DNA from: Hyphomicrobiales bacterium
Lineage (GTDB): Bacteria; Pseudomonadota; Alphaproteobacteria; Rhizobiales; Rhizobiaceae
Length of the DNA stretch: 47,431 bases
Assembly (NCBI GenBank): GCA_900466605.1
Contig: UBMU01000005.1
Location: 1 to 47,431 of the forward strand
Direction: 5' to 3'
How positions within the stretch are numbered: the stretch's first letter is position 1; the number at the start of each line of letters is the position of its first letter. The position numbers and the translations under genes were made by a program. The notes under the pieces were generated by a model. It saw only the letters and a program-made list of their open reading frames with translations, searched no databases and was not told the origin of the DNA. Below, piece after piece: positions 25,789 through 33,348 of the stretch.

Positions 25789-26717
25789 ACCGGTTCTCCC
25801 TTCGGCAGGAAGCGTGCATAGACAAGCGCGAGGCTGAGGCTGATCACCAGCATCAGGATCGACAAAACCGCGCCAGCCGCCAGATCGTAGTTTCGGAAAA
25901 CGACGTTGAACGTATAGAGCGACAGAACCTCGGTCGCTCGTCCAGGCCCGCCGCCGGTCAGCGAAATGATCGCATCAAAGGTGTTCAGTGTCTGGATGGT
26001 GATCAGGATCATGTTGACGAGGATCGCCGCGCGCAACTGCGGCAGGGTGATGTAGATCAGCCGCTGCCAGGGATTGGCGCCGTCCATTTCGGCGGCTTCG
26101 TAGAGTTCCGGATCGATCGCCTTGATGGCGGCGTACATGACAACCATAGAAAAGGCCGTTCCGCGCCAGACGTTGGAAATGACGACCGACCACATGACCA
26201 TGTTCGGGTCGGACAACCACTGAACAGGAGCAGCGCCGAGCATCCTGAGCAGGCTGTTGAGGCCGCCGAAGGGCGCCTCGTTGAACAGCATCTTCCATAT
26301 GATGCCGCCCGCGATGCCAGGCACGACCCAGGCAACCAGCGCCGTGGTGCGCACGATGGTCGAACCGAAAAGGCCGCGCTTTTCGCTACGCACGACAACC
26401 TGGGCGATGAAGAGGCCAAGCACCTGCTGCGCAATGACACTGGAAGCGGTGAAGACAAGCGTCACCCAAAGGATCTGCAGCAATTCCGGCTTGGCGAGCG
26501 TGTTGACGATGGTCCGTAGTGTGTACTCTTCCTCATTGCCGACCAGCGAAATGTTGGTGAAGGCGAAGCGGAAGACGTCGATCAGCGGATAGAGATAGAA
26601 GACCCCGAGCACCAGGATCAACGGCATTAGCCAGGGAGCGGGTGAGGGATAGAACCTTCGCGCGGCAAGCCTGCTTCCGGTAGGCGCAGTCTCGGCCGCA
26701 ATGCTGAGATTGGTCAT
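25785..26717 (-). CDS. CUT1 sugar ABC transporter permease (MalF type)
   Basis: A 310-residue inner membrane protein with a first helix in WLMPLILVLGVFYLYPLIDV and an EAA loop IDPELYEAAEMDGANPWQRL. It is the first permease of the pair and lies 86 bases after the binding-protein gene, with a strong hairpin in between. The start MTNLSIAAET has GGA-type bases upstream. With the MalG-type partner it forms the membrane channel for a mannose-containing oligosaccharide or glycoside, judged from the linked mannosidase. Confidence 0.92.
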   Translation of the reverse strand: MTNLSIAAETAPTGSRLAARRFYPSPAPWLMPLILVLGVFYLYPLIDVFRFAFTNISLVGNEEEYTLRTIVNTLAKPELLQILWVTLVFTASSVIAQQVLGLFIAQVVVRSEKRGLFGSTIVRTTALVAWVVPGIAGGIIWKMLFNEAPFGGLNSLLRMLGAAPVQWLSDPNMVMWSVVISNVWRGTAFSMVVMYAAIKAIDPELYEAAEMDGANPWQRLIYITLPQLRAAILVNMILITIQTLNTFDAIISLTGGGPGRATEVLSLYTFNVVFRNYDLAAGAVLSILMLVISLSLALVYARFLPKGEPV

Positions 26718-26759
26718 CGATCCGTCCGGTCATATGTCATTGAAGATCAGGCAATCGGC

Positions 26760-26796
26760 ATCGGTGGCGCGAGTGAGGTTACCCCGCGCCACCGAT
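26760..26796 (-). repeat. 12-bp perfect stem-loop after the binding-protein gene
   Basis: ATCGGTGGCGCG and CGCGCCACCGAT are perfectly complementary with a 13-nt loop. The hairpin starts eight bases past the binding-protein stop and has no T-run. Such elements after binding-protein genes stabilise the upstream mRNA or let through only part of the transcripts, giving more binding protein than permease. Confidence 0.65.
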
Positions 26797-26803
26797 CATC
26801 AGC

Positions 26804-28105
26804 TCAGCTCCGTTTGAAAGCGCTGAGCGAAGCAGTGAAAGCCTCATCGACGGCGGCATCCGTCGCCTGGGTGCCGGTCAGCACCTTGCCCATCATGATC
26901 TGGATCTGGTTGGATATCTCGGGATAGACGGCAGCCCCCGGCCGGGCTTGCCCCACCTTCAGGGCCTCGGCAAAGGTCTTGTTGGCTGGCGTCGAGAAGA
27001 CCTCATACTTGTCATAGAGATCGGCACGCGTCGGCAGCTGTTCCTGCAGTGCGTTGGCCGGCCCCATGTAGACTTCGCGGGCAAGGTCGGCGCAGACCTT
27101 CACCTTGGCGGCCTCCTTGCTGAAGGCCGCGACGGTCCAGCCGCCGGTGCCGGTCGAGCGCTCGCCGGCGGTCGGGCCTGGAAGCGGCGAGAAGGTCCAC
27201 TTCGCGAATTCCTCCTCGTCGAGGGCAGTCTTCAGCTGGGCGTATTGCCAGTTGCCACCGACGAAGAGCGCCGTCGTTCCGGCGGCTGCGGCTGCGTTGA
27301 AATCGTCATAGTTGCCGATCGTCGCGACGCGCTTCGGCGCGGCACCTGATTCCACAAGGTCACGATAGTAATTGACCGCCTTGATAAACTTGTCGCGGTT
27401 TCCCCCCTCGCCGAAGACCGGCTTTCCCTGGTCATCGACCAGCTTGCCGCCCTGTCCCCAGAAATTCGCCAGCCAATCGAATGTCGTGCCTTCGTAGCGT
27501 CCGCCATTGAAGAGGATGCCCTCCATGCCTTCGTCGACGGAATGCAGCGCGGCCTTCTTCACGTCGTCCCATGTCTGAGGCGCGTCGGGAACGATCTCCT
27601 TGTTGCGGTAGAGGACGCGCAGGTCGGTCGACCACCACCAGGCATAGATGTTGCCGTCGTCGCCGGTGATCCCCGCGCGGATGAAGGGAAACAGCTGGCC
27701 GATCTCTTCCTTGCTGAAGTAGGGCGAGAAGGATTGCAGCACGCCGGATTTCTTGAAGAGCGGCAGCACGAATGAATCGACCGCGGCGCAATCGGGCGCG
27801 GATTCCGACTTGGCCTGCTCGAGCATTCGGGCCTGCTCCTGGCCGATATCGCCCGACATCATCTGTAGCTCGATCTGCCAGTCAGGGCGCTTGGCGATGA
27901 AATCGTTGAAGAGCTTGCTGTAGCCCTCTGCATAGGCCGGTTCGTTGTTGCGTGGCCCGTCGGTGGTCATGCGGAAAATAAGCTTGTTGGGCGCATCGGC
28001 CTTGCCGACAGTGTCCCCCGTGATCAAATCCTGAGCCGCCACGATAACAGGCGCGGCCAGGAACGAACTCGCCAAAAGGGCGAGCATGATTGCCTTGTTC
28101 TTCAC
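26804..28105 (-). CDS. CUT1 extracellular sugar-binding protein
   Basis: A Sec signal peptide (KNKAIMLALLASSFLAAPVI, cut after VAA before QDLIT) leads a family 1 solute-binding protein of 433 residues with typical segments (FIAKRPDWQIELQMMSGDIG, AAGTTALFVGGNWQYAQL, FSPLPGPTAGERSTGTGGW). It captures the sugar in the periplasm and delivers it to the two permeases downstream. The GTG start at 28103-28105 has GGGAGGGA seven bases upstream. A clear sigma-70-like promoter lies about 75 bases upstream. It is the first gene of the operon. Confidence 0.93.
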   Translation of the reverse strand: MKNKAIMLALLASSFLAAPVIVAAQDLITGDTVGKADAPNKLIFRMTTDGPRNNEPAYAEGYSKLFNDFIAKRPDWQIELQMMSGDIGQEQARMLEQAKSESAPDCAAVDSFVLPLFKKSGVLQSFSPYFSKEEIGQLFPFIRAGITGDDGNIYAWWWSTDLRVLYRNKEIVPDAPQTWDDVKKAALHSVDEGMEGILFNGGRYEGTTFDWLANFWGQGGKLVDDQGKPVFGEGGNRDKFIKAVNYYRDLVESGAAPKRVATIGNYDDFNAAAAAGTTALFVGGNWQYAQLKTALDEEEFAKWTFSPLPGPTAGERSTGTGGWTVAAFSKEAAKVKVCADLAREVYMGPANALQEQLPTRADLYDKYEVFSTPANKTFAEALKVGQARPGAAVYPEISNQIQIMMGKVLTGTQATDAAVDEAFTASLSAFKRS

Positions 28106-28180
28106 CAGTGTTCCCTCCCGATTCAGGATCCCATCAGAGCCGCTGCCTCCAAAACACCGGCCACCTCCGATCCCTAGACT

Positions 28181-28208
28181 AGATTAAGTCACTTTTCTTT
28201 GGCGTCAA
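28181..28208 (-). promoter_or_regulatory. sigma-70-like promoter of the mannoside operon
   Basis: On the minus strand TTGACG (28208-28203), a 16-base spacer and TAATCT (28186-28181) match the housekeeping promoter. It lies 76 bases before the GTG of the binding-protein gene. The palindromic CTAGTCTAG next to the -10 could be a regulator site. Confidence 0.5.
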
Positions 28209-28390
28209 GGCACCCTCCCCGGATTTGGGGCGAGGAGCGCAGGCGCCGATAGCTCCGAAGAGCGGCACTCGCCCTTACCTCCCCACCGTGTGGTGGTGAT
28301 TAAATAAGCTCCGACAGGCTTGGCCGATGATGTGGCGTTCCGAGCTATGGGAACTCCTACTGGCATCGATCAACGAAGTCCCTCGGAGCG

Positions 28391-29293
28391 TTACATGAGG
28401 CGGGGCAGCTCAAAAGCGAGATGATCCAGAGCAATCCGGATCTTGGGTGTCAGTACGTCTTTGTGCCAGAGAGCGTGGTTGTGATAGGAGTAGCTCCGGC
28501 CAGGATAGACAACCGACACAAGCTCTCCGTCCTCAATGCGCTTACGAACCAGCCAACTCGGCAGCCAAGCGACGCCGAGCCCAGCCACAGCGGCATCCGC
28601 AATCGCTGCAAGGTCGTCCATCACGAAACGTCCATGCGGCTCGATATCAATCGGCGCTCCATCCTCGTCGCTGAATCGCCACCTCTGTGGTCGCGCAATT
28701 CTGCCGAATGCGATGGTCTCATGAGCGCCGATGCTGTGAACGTCAACCGGCTCCCCACGCTGGGCCAGGTATGTTGGCGAAGCACATATTAGCATCCGAT
28801 GGGTCGATAGGCGCCGTGTCATCATCCCCGCACCTCCGGCGACGGCATCATGATGTTCGCCGATACTCCGGATCGCCAAATCGTAGTCATCGAGATCAAC
28901 TATGTCGTCGGTAAACGACATTTCGAGTTTAAGCTTGGGATAATCCGCAGCCATCTTCAGCATGATAGGCGCGATACAGACCCGACCAAGCAAGCTTGGC
29001 ATGGTGACGCGTAGCCTGCCTTGTGGCGCGGCAAGATTTTCCGAGGCCGTGGTCTCGGCCGCCTCTATGTCGGCCAGAATGGTCCGGCACTGGTCGTAGT
29101 AAGTCCGGCCGGCCTCGGTGAGTGATTGGCGCCGGGTCGTGCGATTGATCAGGCGCACCCCCAGACGATGCTCCAGCGAATGGACGTGTTTTCCCACCAT
29201 GGGTGCGGAGAGCCCAAGGACATTTGCAGCTCGGGCAAAAGAGCCGGTTTCAACAGCCTTGACGAAAGCAATCATGCTCTCGATCCGATCCAA
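28391..29293 (-). CDS. LysR family transcriptional regulator
   Basis: The DNA-binding helices read MIAFVKAVETGSFARAANVL and LSAPMVGKHVHSLEHRLGVR, and the effector domain contains LRVTMPSLLGRVCIAPIMLK and VAGLGVAWLPSWLVR. Length (300) is usual for the CrgA-like subgroup that controls oxidoreductases. The TTG start at 29291-29293 has AGGAG eight bases upstream. It is divergent from an MDR reductase with 98 bases between; this spacer holds two inverted repeats, one of which covers the ribosome site of this gene. It most likely activates or represses that reductase in response to a quinone or aldehyde. Confidence 0.9.
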   Translation of the reverse strand: MDRIESMIAFVKAVETGSFARAANVLGLSAPMVGKHVHSLEHRLGVRLINRTTRRQSLTEAGRTYYDQCRTILADIEAAETTASENLAAPQGRLRVTMPSLLGRVCIAPIMLKMAADYPKLKLEMSFTDDIVDLDDYDLAIRSIGEHHDAVAGGAGMMTRRLSTHRMLICASPTYLAQRGEPVDVHSIGAHETIAFGRIARPQRWRFSDEDGAPIDIEPHGRFVMDDLAAIADAAVAGLGVAWLPSWLVRKRIEDGELVSVVYPGRSYSYHNHALWHKDVLTPKIRIALDHLAFELPRLM

Positions 29294-29295
29294 TT

Positions 29296-29312
29296 CGAAA
29301 CTCCTAGTTTCG
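29296..29312 (-). promoter_or_regulatory. inverted repeat covering the LysR ribosome site
   Basis: CGAAACT-CCT-AGTTTCG is a perfect 7-bp inverted repeat. On the minus strand the AGGAG ribosome site spans its centre. It could be an autoregulatory operator or an RNA hairpin that hides the site. A second palindrome, GATCT-G-AGATC, lies at 29350-29360. Confidence 0.45.
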
Positions 29313-29391
29313 TGAGAACTGCCAATAGAGGGATTTTTTTAGCATTTGCGATCTGAGATCAAGGAATTCGAACACGCTATGAGGAAATAAC

Positions 29392-30381
29392 ATGTCACGA
29401 ATAGTACGCTTTCACGAAATCGGCGGACCAGAAGTCTTGCGCATTGAAGATATGCCCACTGCTCGGCCGGGTCCGGGCGAAGTGCGTATTCGGGTCAAAG
29501 CTATTGGCGTGAATCGCGCCGACATTCTCATGCGTTCCGGAACCTACATCCAGACACCTTCCCTTCCCAGTGGTTTGGGACTTGAAGCTGCAGGATTCGT
29601 TGACGAGATCGGTGCTGGCGTCGAAGGACTTTCACCCGGAGACAGAGTCAGCGTGATTCCCTCCGTCTCCATGGAGAGGTGGCCAGCGTATGGGGAAATG
29701 GCCGTTTTTCCATCGCATCTCGTGGTCAAGCATCCGTCGGCGATCAGCTTCGAGCTGGCAGCAGCAAGCTGGATGCAGTACCTGACCGCGTATGGCGCGC
29801 TGATTGACATTGCTTCATTGAGTGCAGACGAACCTGTCCTCGTGACTGCTGCATCGAGCAGTGTTGGAGTTGCGGCCATCCAGATCGCGAACCTGATAGG
29901 AGCCCGCCCCGTGGCGGTCACCCGCGGCAGAGCCAAGGCGCCGGCGCTCCGGGATGCTGGCGCTCACGACGTGATCTTCTCTGGAGACGATGATTTCCAA
30001 GCCCAACTTATCGCCGCCGGTGGAGAAAACGGGTTTCGGGTTGTGTTTGATCCCGTCGCGGGTCCTGCCTTCACGGCCATCACCACCGCAATGGCTGTGG
30101 GTGGCATTCTGATCGAATACGGCGGACTAAGCCCACATGCAACACCGTTCCCGGCCGGGCCTGTGCTTTCGAAGAGCCTGACATTGAAGGGATATCTTGT
30201 TCATGAAATCGTTCGAGATCCTATACGCCTGGAGAAAGCAAAGGGCTTTATCCTTGACGCCCTCGCCTCAGGCGCTTTGAAGCCGGTGATCGCGAAGAAA
30301 TTTGCCTTTGAGGAAATTGCAGAGGCGCACCGGTTCCTCGAGGCGAACCAACATCTGGGAAAGGTGGTAGTTACAGTCTAG
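29392..30381 (+). CDS. zinc-free MDR NADPH:quinone reductase-like oxidoreductase
   Basis: The GroES-like N-terminal domain (VRIRVKAIGVNRADILMRSG) and Rossmann domain (VTAASSSVGVAAIQIANLIG) are those of quinone oxidoreductase-type medium-chain reductases. The zinc-binding Cys residues of alcohol dehydrogenases are absent. It should reduce a quinone or enone using NADPH in the cytoplasm. Length (329) is normal. AGGAAA sits just before the ATG at 29392. The divergent LysR gene is its probable regulator. The exact substrate cannot be told from the sequence. Confidence 0.9.
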   Translation: MSRIVRFHEIGGPEVLRIEDMPTARPGPGEVRIRVKAIGVNRADILMRSGTYIQTPSLPSGLGLEAAGFVDEIGAGVEGLSPGDRVSVIPSVSMERWPAYGEMAVFPSHLVVKHPSAISFELAAASWMQYLTAYGALIDIASLSADEPVLVTAASSSVGVAAIQIANLIGARPVAVTRGRAKAPALRDAGAHDVIFSGDDDFQAQLIAAGGENGFRVVFDPVAGPAFTAITTAMAVGGILIEYGGLSPHATPFPAGPVLSKSLTLKGYLVHEIVRDPIRLEKAKGFILDALASGALKPVIAKKFAFEEIAEAHRFLEANQHLGKVVVTV

Positions 30382-30510
30382 GTAAAGGCGATACCGCTGG
30401 CGTGTTCGGCAGGAACAGGTTCCCGGCCGAACTCGGGCCCCACCGGCTGAACTGATGGCGTAGGACGCAATTAAGGGCCCCAGAACATTGGGGCGCGGAG
30501 CAATCAAGGG

Positions 30511-30708
30511 CTATCGCCGCACGGCCCGCACAATGTTCGAGACGTGCTCGCGACACATATACTGAAGCTGACCGGGGCCTATGAGCAGGCAAGCTATGTG
30601 ATCCAGGACACACCGGACATGATCCAGCAGCACTACGGGTGGTTTTTGCCACAGGACAAGACGGCGTTGGAAGCGTGCATTCTAAACGAGGTTTGGCAGG
30701 CGGCTTAA
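30511..30708 (+). pseudogene. tyrosine recombinase (integrase) C-terminal relic
   Basis: One plus-strand frame gives HGPHNVRDVLATHILKLTG, matching the box II H-x-x-R element, then ASYVIQDTPDMIQQHYGWFL with the nucleophilic Tyr, and ends ILNEVWQAA and TAA at 30706-30708. The box I Arg and the N-terminal domains are missing, and no start is present. It is the tail of a phage- or island-type integrase, evidence of past insertion near here. Confidence 0.7.
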
Positions 30709-31087
30709 TGAGAATCGCAGTGCTGCAAAACGGGTGGGAGCGGGTCGGTTAGCTCCAGCTAGCCGCTCGCGCTCGCTCCGCACTACCTTGGTAGTCGGTC
30801 TTGAAGAGACTAAAACCGGCGGCGCATCACGCAATGAGCTAAGTGCGTGATATGTTGAACTTCGAGGCAGAAGGCAATTTCTGGAACTCCGATGTGGGCT
30901 TGCGCAGCTCGCCAAAAAGATCGCTGCCAACCTGACGAAACTGGATGATTTTGACGACCTGCTCGAGATGCAGCCATACTGATTGAAGAATCGCGACGGT
31001 CGCTGATCGATGGTCACTGCGGCAGTGCAACCGACCCTCGAGTCAAAAACGGCGCCGAGGGCCAGCCAGTGTGACATCCTAATCCAA
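30709..31087. other. gap with a small coding-like relic
   Basis: A plus-strand frame ending with TGA at 30980-30982 reads AQLAKKIAANLTKLDDFDDL then LEMQPY. It has protein-like character but no start, and its family is not recognised. It may belong to the same decayed mobile element as the integrase relic. Nothing else was seen. Confidence 0.35.
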
Positions 31088-32311
31088 CTATTCCCGTTCC
31101 AGACTTCGCGCGACTGCCAGCCCGCCCAGGACAGCGGTCGTAGCAAGCGCTGCCGCAAACAACGTTGCACCGATGGAGAGACCAGCCTTGTCTATGACCA
31201 AGCCAATTGCGACCGGCATCAGACCTGCGGGAATGTAGCCTCCGATGTTGAGAACAGCGTTGGCCTCAGCACGATGATTTCCTGGCACGTGCAGCCCGAT
31301 CAAGGTCAGCCCGCCAAGCTGCCCGAGCCCCTGGCCACAGCCAGCGAAAACCGCAGCGCCAACCAATGCGGCGGCGTTTGAAGATTGGACGGCAAGAGCG
31401 ATCCCCGCCATCGCGAATACAGTTGCCGTAGCACCGGTCAGAAAGGTCGCGCGTATGGAAAGTGAACGCGCGGCGAATTGAATGCCGGTCGCAGCCAGAA
31501 ACATGACGCAAGCCATACCTCCGGCAATCAGCGGGCTCGTGACCCCGAGCAAGCGCGACAAAAGCGATGGGCCGAGTGCGAGGACGAAAGAGGTGGACGT
31601 GATACCCGGTCCGAACACAGCGACGCCAAAGAGGAGATGACGACGATTGCCCCGCGGCAAGCTGGGCAGATGCAGACGCCATGATTGATCCGTACGACTG
31701 TTGCGGTGCTTCAGTGGCAACAGGAGCAAGACGAATACCGCCGTCAGGAGAATGACCAGCTCAGAGAGGAAGATTGGCACAACCGGTTCTGCAATCGACG
31801 ACGCGATAGCACCCGCCAGCAGGGGGCCAAGTCCGGCACCTAGCACCATCGAGACAGACGCGATCAGCGAAGCTTGCCGCTTCCGTTCCGGACCGCCCAG
31901 ATCGACCACTGCCGCCATACCCGCTGAGACCACGACCCCGACTGCCATGCCAGACAGGAACCGCGCAACGATCAACACAATGATCGAGTTAGCCTGCGCG
32001 AAGAGCAAGCTCGCCGCGATCGCCGCCATGAGCCCGGGCAATAACACCGGGCGCCGACCGAACCGATCGGAGAGCTGGCCTGCCACCAGCAGCGTCAGAA
32101 GCAAACCTAGAATATAGGCCGCAAAGATACCTGTCAGTGTGGCCGACGTAAACCCGATTGCCGCCTGCCATCGCACGTAGAGCGGGGTCGCAGAGTTCGA
32201 AAGAATGAAGACGGCGCTGACGATCCAGGCTGCCCCCCACATCTGCCATTGCGGATTGGCTGCAATTTCGGAGGTAGGTTGACCGACCGGACATGAACTG
32301 ACTGATGACAT
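31088..32311 (-). CDS. MFS transporter, drug efflux type
   Basis: Twelve hydrophobic helices fit in 407 residues. The conserved loop motif A reads GQLSDRFGRRPVLLPG after helix 2, and FLSGMAVGVVVSAGMAAVVD matches helix 4-5 of proton antiporters. It probably exports a toxic compound from the cytoplasm in exchange for protons. AGGAG lies six bases before the ATG at 32311. A divergent ArsR-type gene 93 bases away and three operator-like repeats between them suggest repression relieved by the exported compound. The substrate is unknown. Confidence 0.88.
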   Translation of the reverse strand: MSSVSSCPVGQPTSEIAANPQWQMWGAAWIVSAVFILSNSATPLYVRWQAAIGFTSATLTGIFAAYILGLLLTLLVAGQLSDRFGRRPVLLPGLMAAIAASLLFAQANSIIVLIVARFLSGMAVGVVVSAGMAAVVDLGGPERKRQASLIASVSMVLGAGLGPLLAGAIASSIAEPVVPIFLSELVILLTAVFVLLLLPLKHRNSRTDQSWRLHLPSLPRGNRRHLLFGVAVFGPGITSTSFVLALGPSLLSRLLGVTSPLIAGGMACVMFLAATGIQFAARSLSIRATFLTGATATVFAMAGIALAVQSSNAAALVGAAVFAGCGQGLGQLGGLTLIGLHVPGNHRAEANAVLNIGGYIPAGLMPVAIGLVIDKAGLSIGATLFAAALATTAVLGGLAVARSLERE

Positions 32312-32326
32312 TGAAGGCTCCTATGC

Positions 32327-32395
32327 TAGTTCGAGTTTTTTCGTACTAACATAGTTCGATTTAATTCGTACATACTAGTTCGACAAGAATCGTAC
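32327..32395. promoter_or_regulatory. three tandem operator-like repeats between MFS and ArsR genes
   Basis: Three 20-base units of the form TAGTTCGA-N6-TCGTAC lie at 32327-32346, 32352-32371 and 32376-32395, with spacing 25 and 24 bases. Each unit is an imperfect palindrome (TAGTWCGA against TCGWACTA). The array fills the space between the two start codons, as expected for a regulator that controls both genes. Confidence 0.75.
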
Positions 32396-32404
32396 TTTCG
32401 TGCT

Positions 32405-32761
32405 ATGAGCGGTTTCATGACCAATTTGATTGCCCCCTCCGATCTACCACCGCCGCTGCCTGAACCGTCTGTCGAGAATCTTCGGCTGGAAACAGTTATG
32501 GGCGCGCTTGCCGATCCCTTGCGGCTCACCGTCATCCGCAAGCTGCTGATGGAATCGGAAGGATACGACCATGCCTGCGGATGGTTCGGTTTCGATCGAC
32601 CGAAATCGTCGCTGACGCATCATTTCAAGGCTTTGCGCGAAGCCGGCCTAATCCATCAGAGGCAATACGGTCTCGAGCGACGCAGCCGAGTTAGAACGGA
32701 AGATCTCGACGCACGGTTTCCCGGCCTGCTAGACCTTGTAAGAGCGTGGCGCCCTGATTAG
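32405..32761 (+). CDS. ArsR-type winged-helix regulator
   Basis: A single helix-turn-helix domain: VMGALADPLRLTVIRKLLME is the first helix pair, and RPKSSLTHHFKALREAGLIH the recognition helix and wing. The metal-binding ELCVCDL motif of metal sensors is absent, so it likely senses an organic compound or redox change. A Cys lies in DHACGWFG. The gene starts 10 bases after the last of three operator-like repeats and has no clear ribosome site, so it may be translated from a very short leader. The divergent MFS pump is its likely target. Confidence 0.85.
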   Translation: MSGFMTNLIAPSDLPPPLPEPSVENLRLETVMGALADPLRLTVIRKLLMESEGYDHACGWFGFDRPKSSLTHHFKALREAGLIHQRQYGLERRSRVRTEDLDARFPGLLDLVRAWRPD

Positions 32762-32843
32762 GCCGCTGTCTGTATTGCCAGTCAAAAGATGACGTGCCCC
32801 ACTCGTAGCGGCGAGTAGATGTAAGGGTTGTGGCTTGGATCGC

Positions 32844-33248
32844 TCAATCACCGCCGACGGTGGTCGAGCCGCGCCCAGCATTGACCGGGCGGACAACGCA
32901 GTCGACCAGCCGATCGATCTCGTCGAGCGCCACTGCATGCCGCTGGCCCCAGTCGCAGAGCGCTAGCATAACGGGTTCCAGGCTCAGACCCAGCTCTGTC
33001 GCAGAATAGTCGACACGAGGCGGGACTTGGCGGAAAACGGCGCGGTTCACCAATCCATGTTCCTCCAGCTCACGAAGCTGCTGAACGAGAACCTTCTGGC
33101 TGACCGACGGGATGAGTTTTGAAAGTTCCGACAGCCGCTTGGGCCCGTTCAGAAGGTGATAAAGGATCACGGCCTTCCAGCGGCCCGATATCGTGCGGAT
33201 CGCTCGTTCGATCGGTAGGACGGGTAGTTTCTTGATCGGTTTGGCCAT
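32844..33248 (-). CDS. HxlR family transcriptional regulator
   Basis: The winged helix reads PIERAIRTISGRWKAVILYH, LLNGPKRLSELSKLIPSVSQ and KVLVQQLRELEEHGLVNR, the full HxlR core. These regulators sense aldehydes, quinones or redox state through a conserved Cys or a ligand pocket; here the usual N-terminal Cys is missing. The start ATG at 33248 (MAKPIKKLPV) is preferred to a TTG three codons upstream. It is divergent from an MDR reductase with 100 bases between, where two copies of GTCTGTAKAG occur. That reductase is its probable target. Confidence 0.88.
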   Translation of the reverse strand: MAKPIKKLPVLPIERAIRTISGRWKAVILYHLLNGPKRLSELSKLIPSVSQKVLVQQLRELEEHGLVNRAVFRQVPPRVDYSATELGLSLEPVMLALCDWGQRHAVALDEIDRLVDCVVRPVNAGRGSTTVGGD

Positions 33249-33260
33249 ACTTACCAACAG

Positions 33261-33289
33261 GTCTGTATAGGAGAGAAGTGTCTGTAGAG
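33261..33289. promoter_or_regulatory. direct repeat between HxlR and reductase genes
   Basis: GTCTGTATAG (33261-33270) and GTCTGTAGAG (33280-33289) are direct repeats with a 19-base period, close to two helical turns. This suits binding by an HxlR dimer pair. Confidence 0.4.
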
Positions 33290-33348
33290 TAGCATTGCGC
33301 CTTATGGATAGAAAGCTCGCTCTGAGGTTACACAGAGGAGTTCAGACA

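Noticed and set aside
24947..25825. Upstream extension of the mannosidase frame to 25825 (a 1308-residue product)
   Set aside because: The extra 293 residues are the antiphase reading of the permease gene; the ATG overlapping the permease stop at 24946 is the sensible start.
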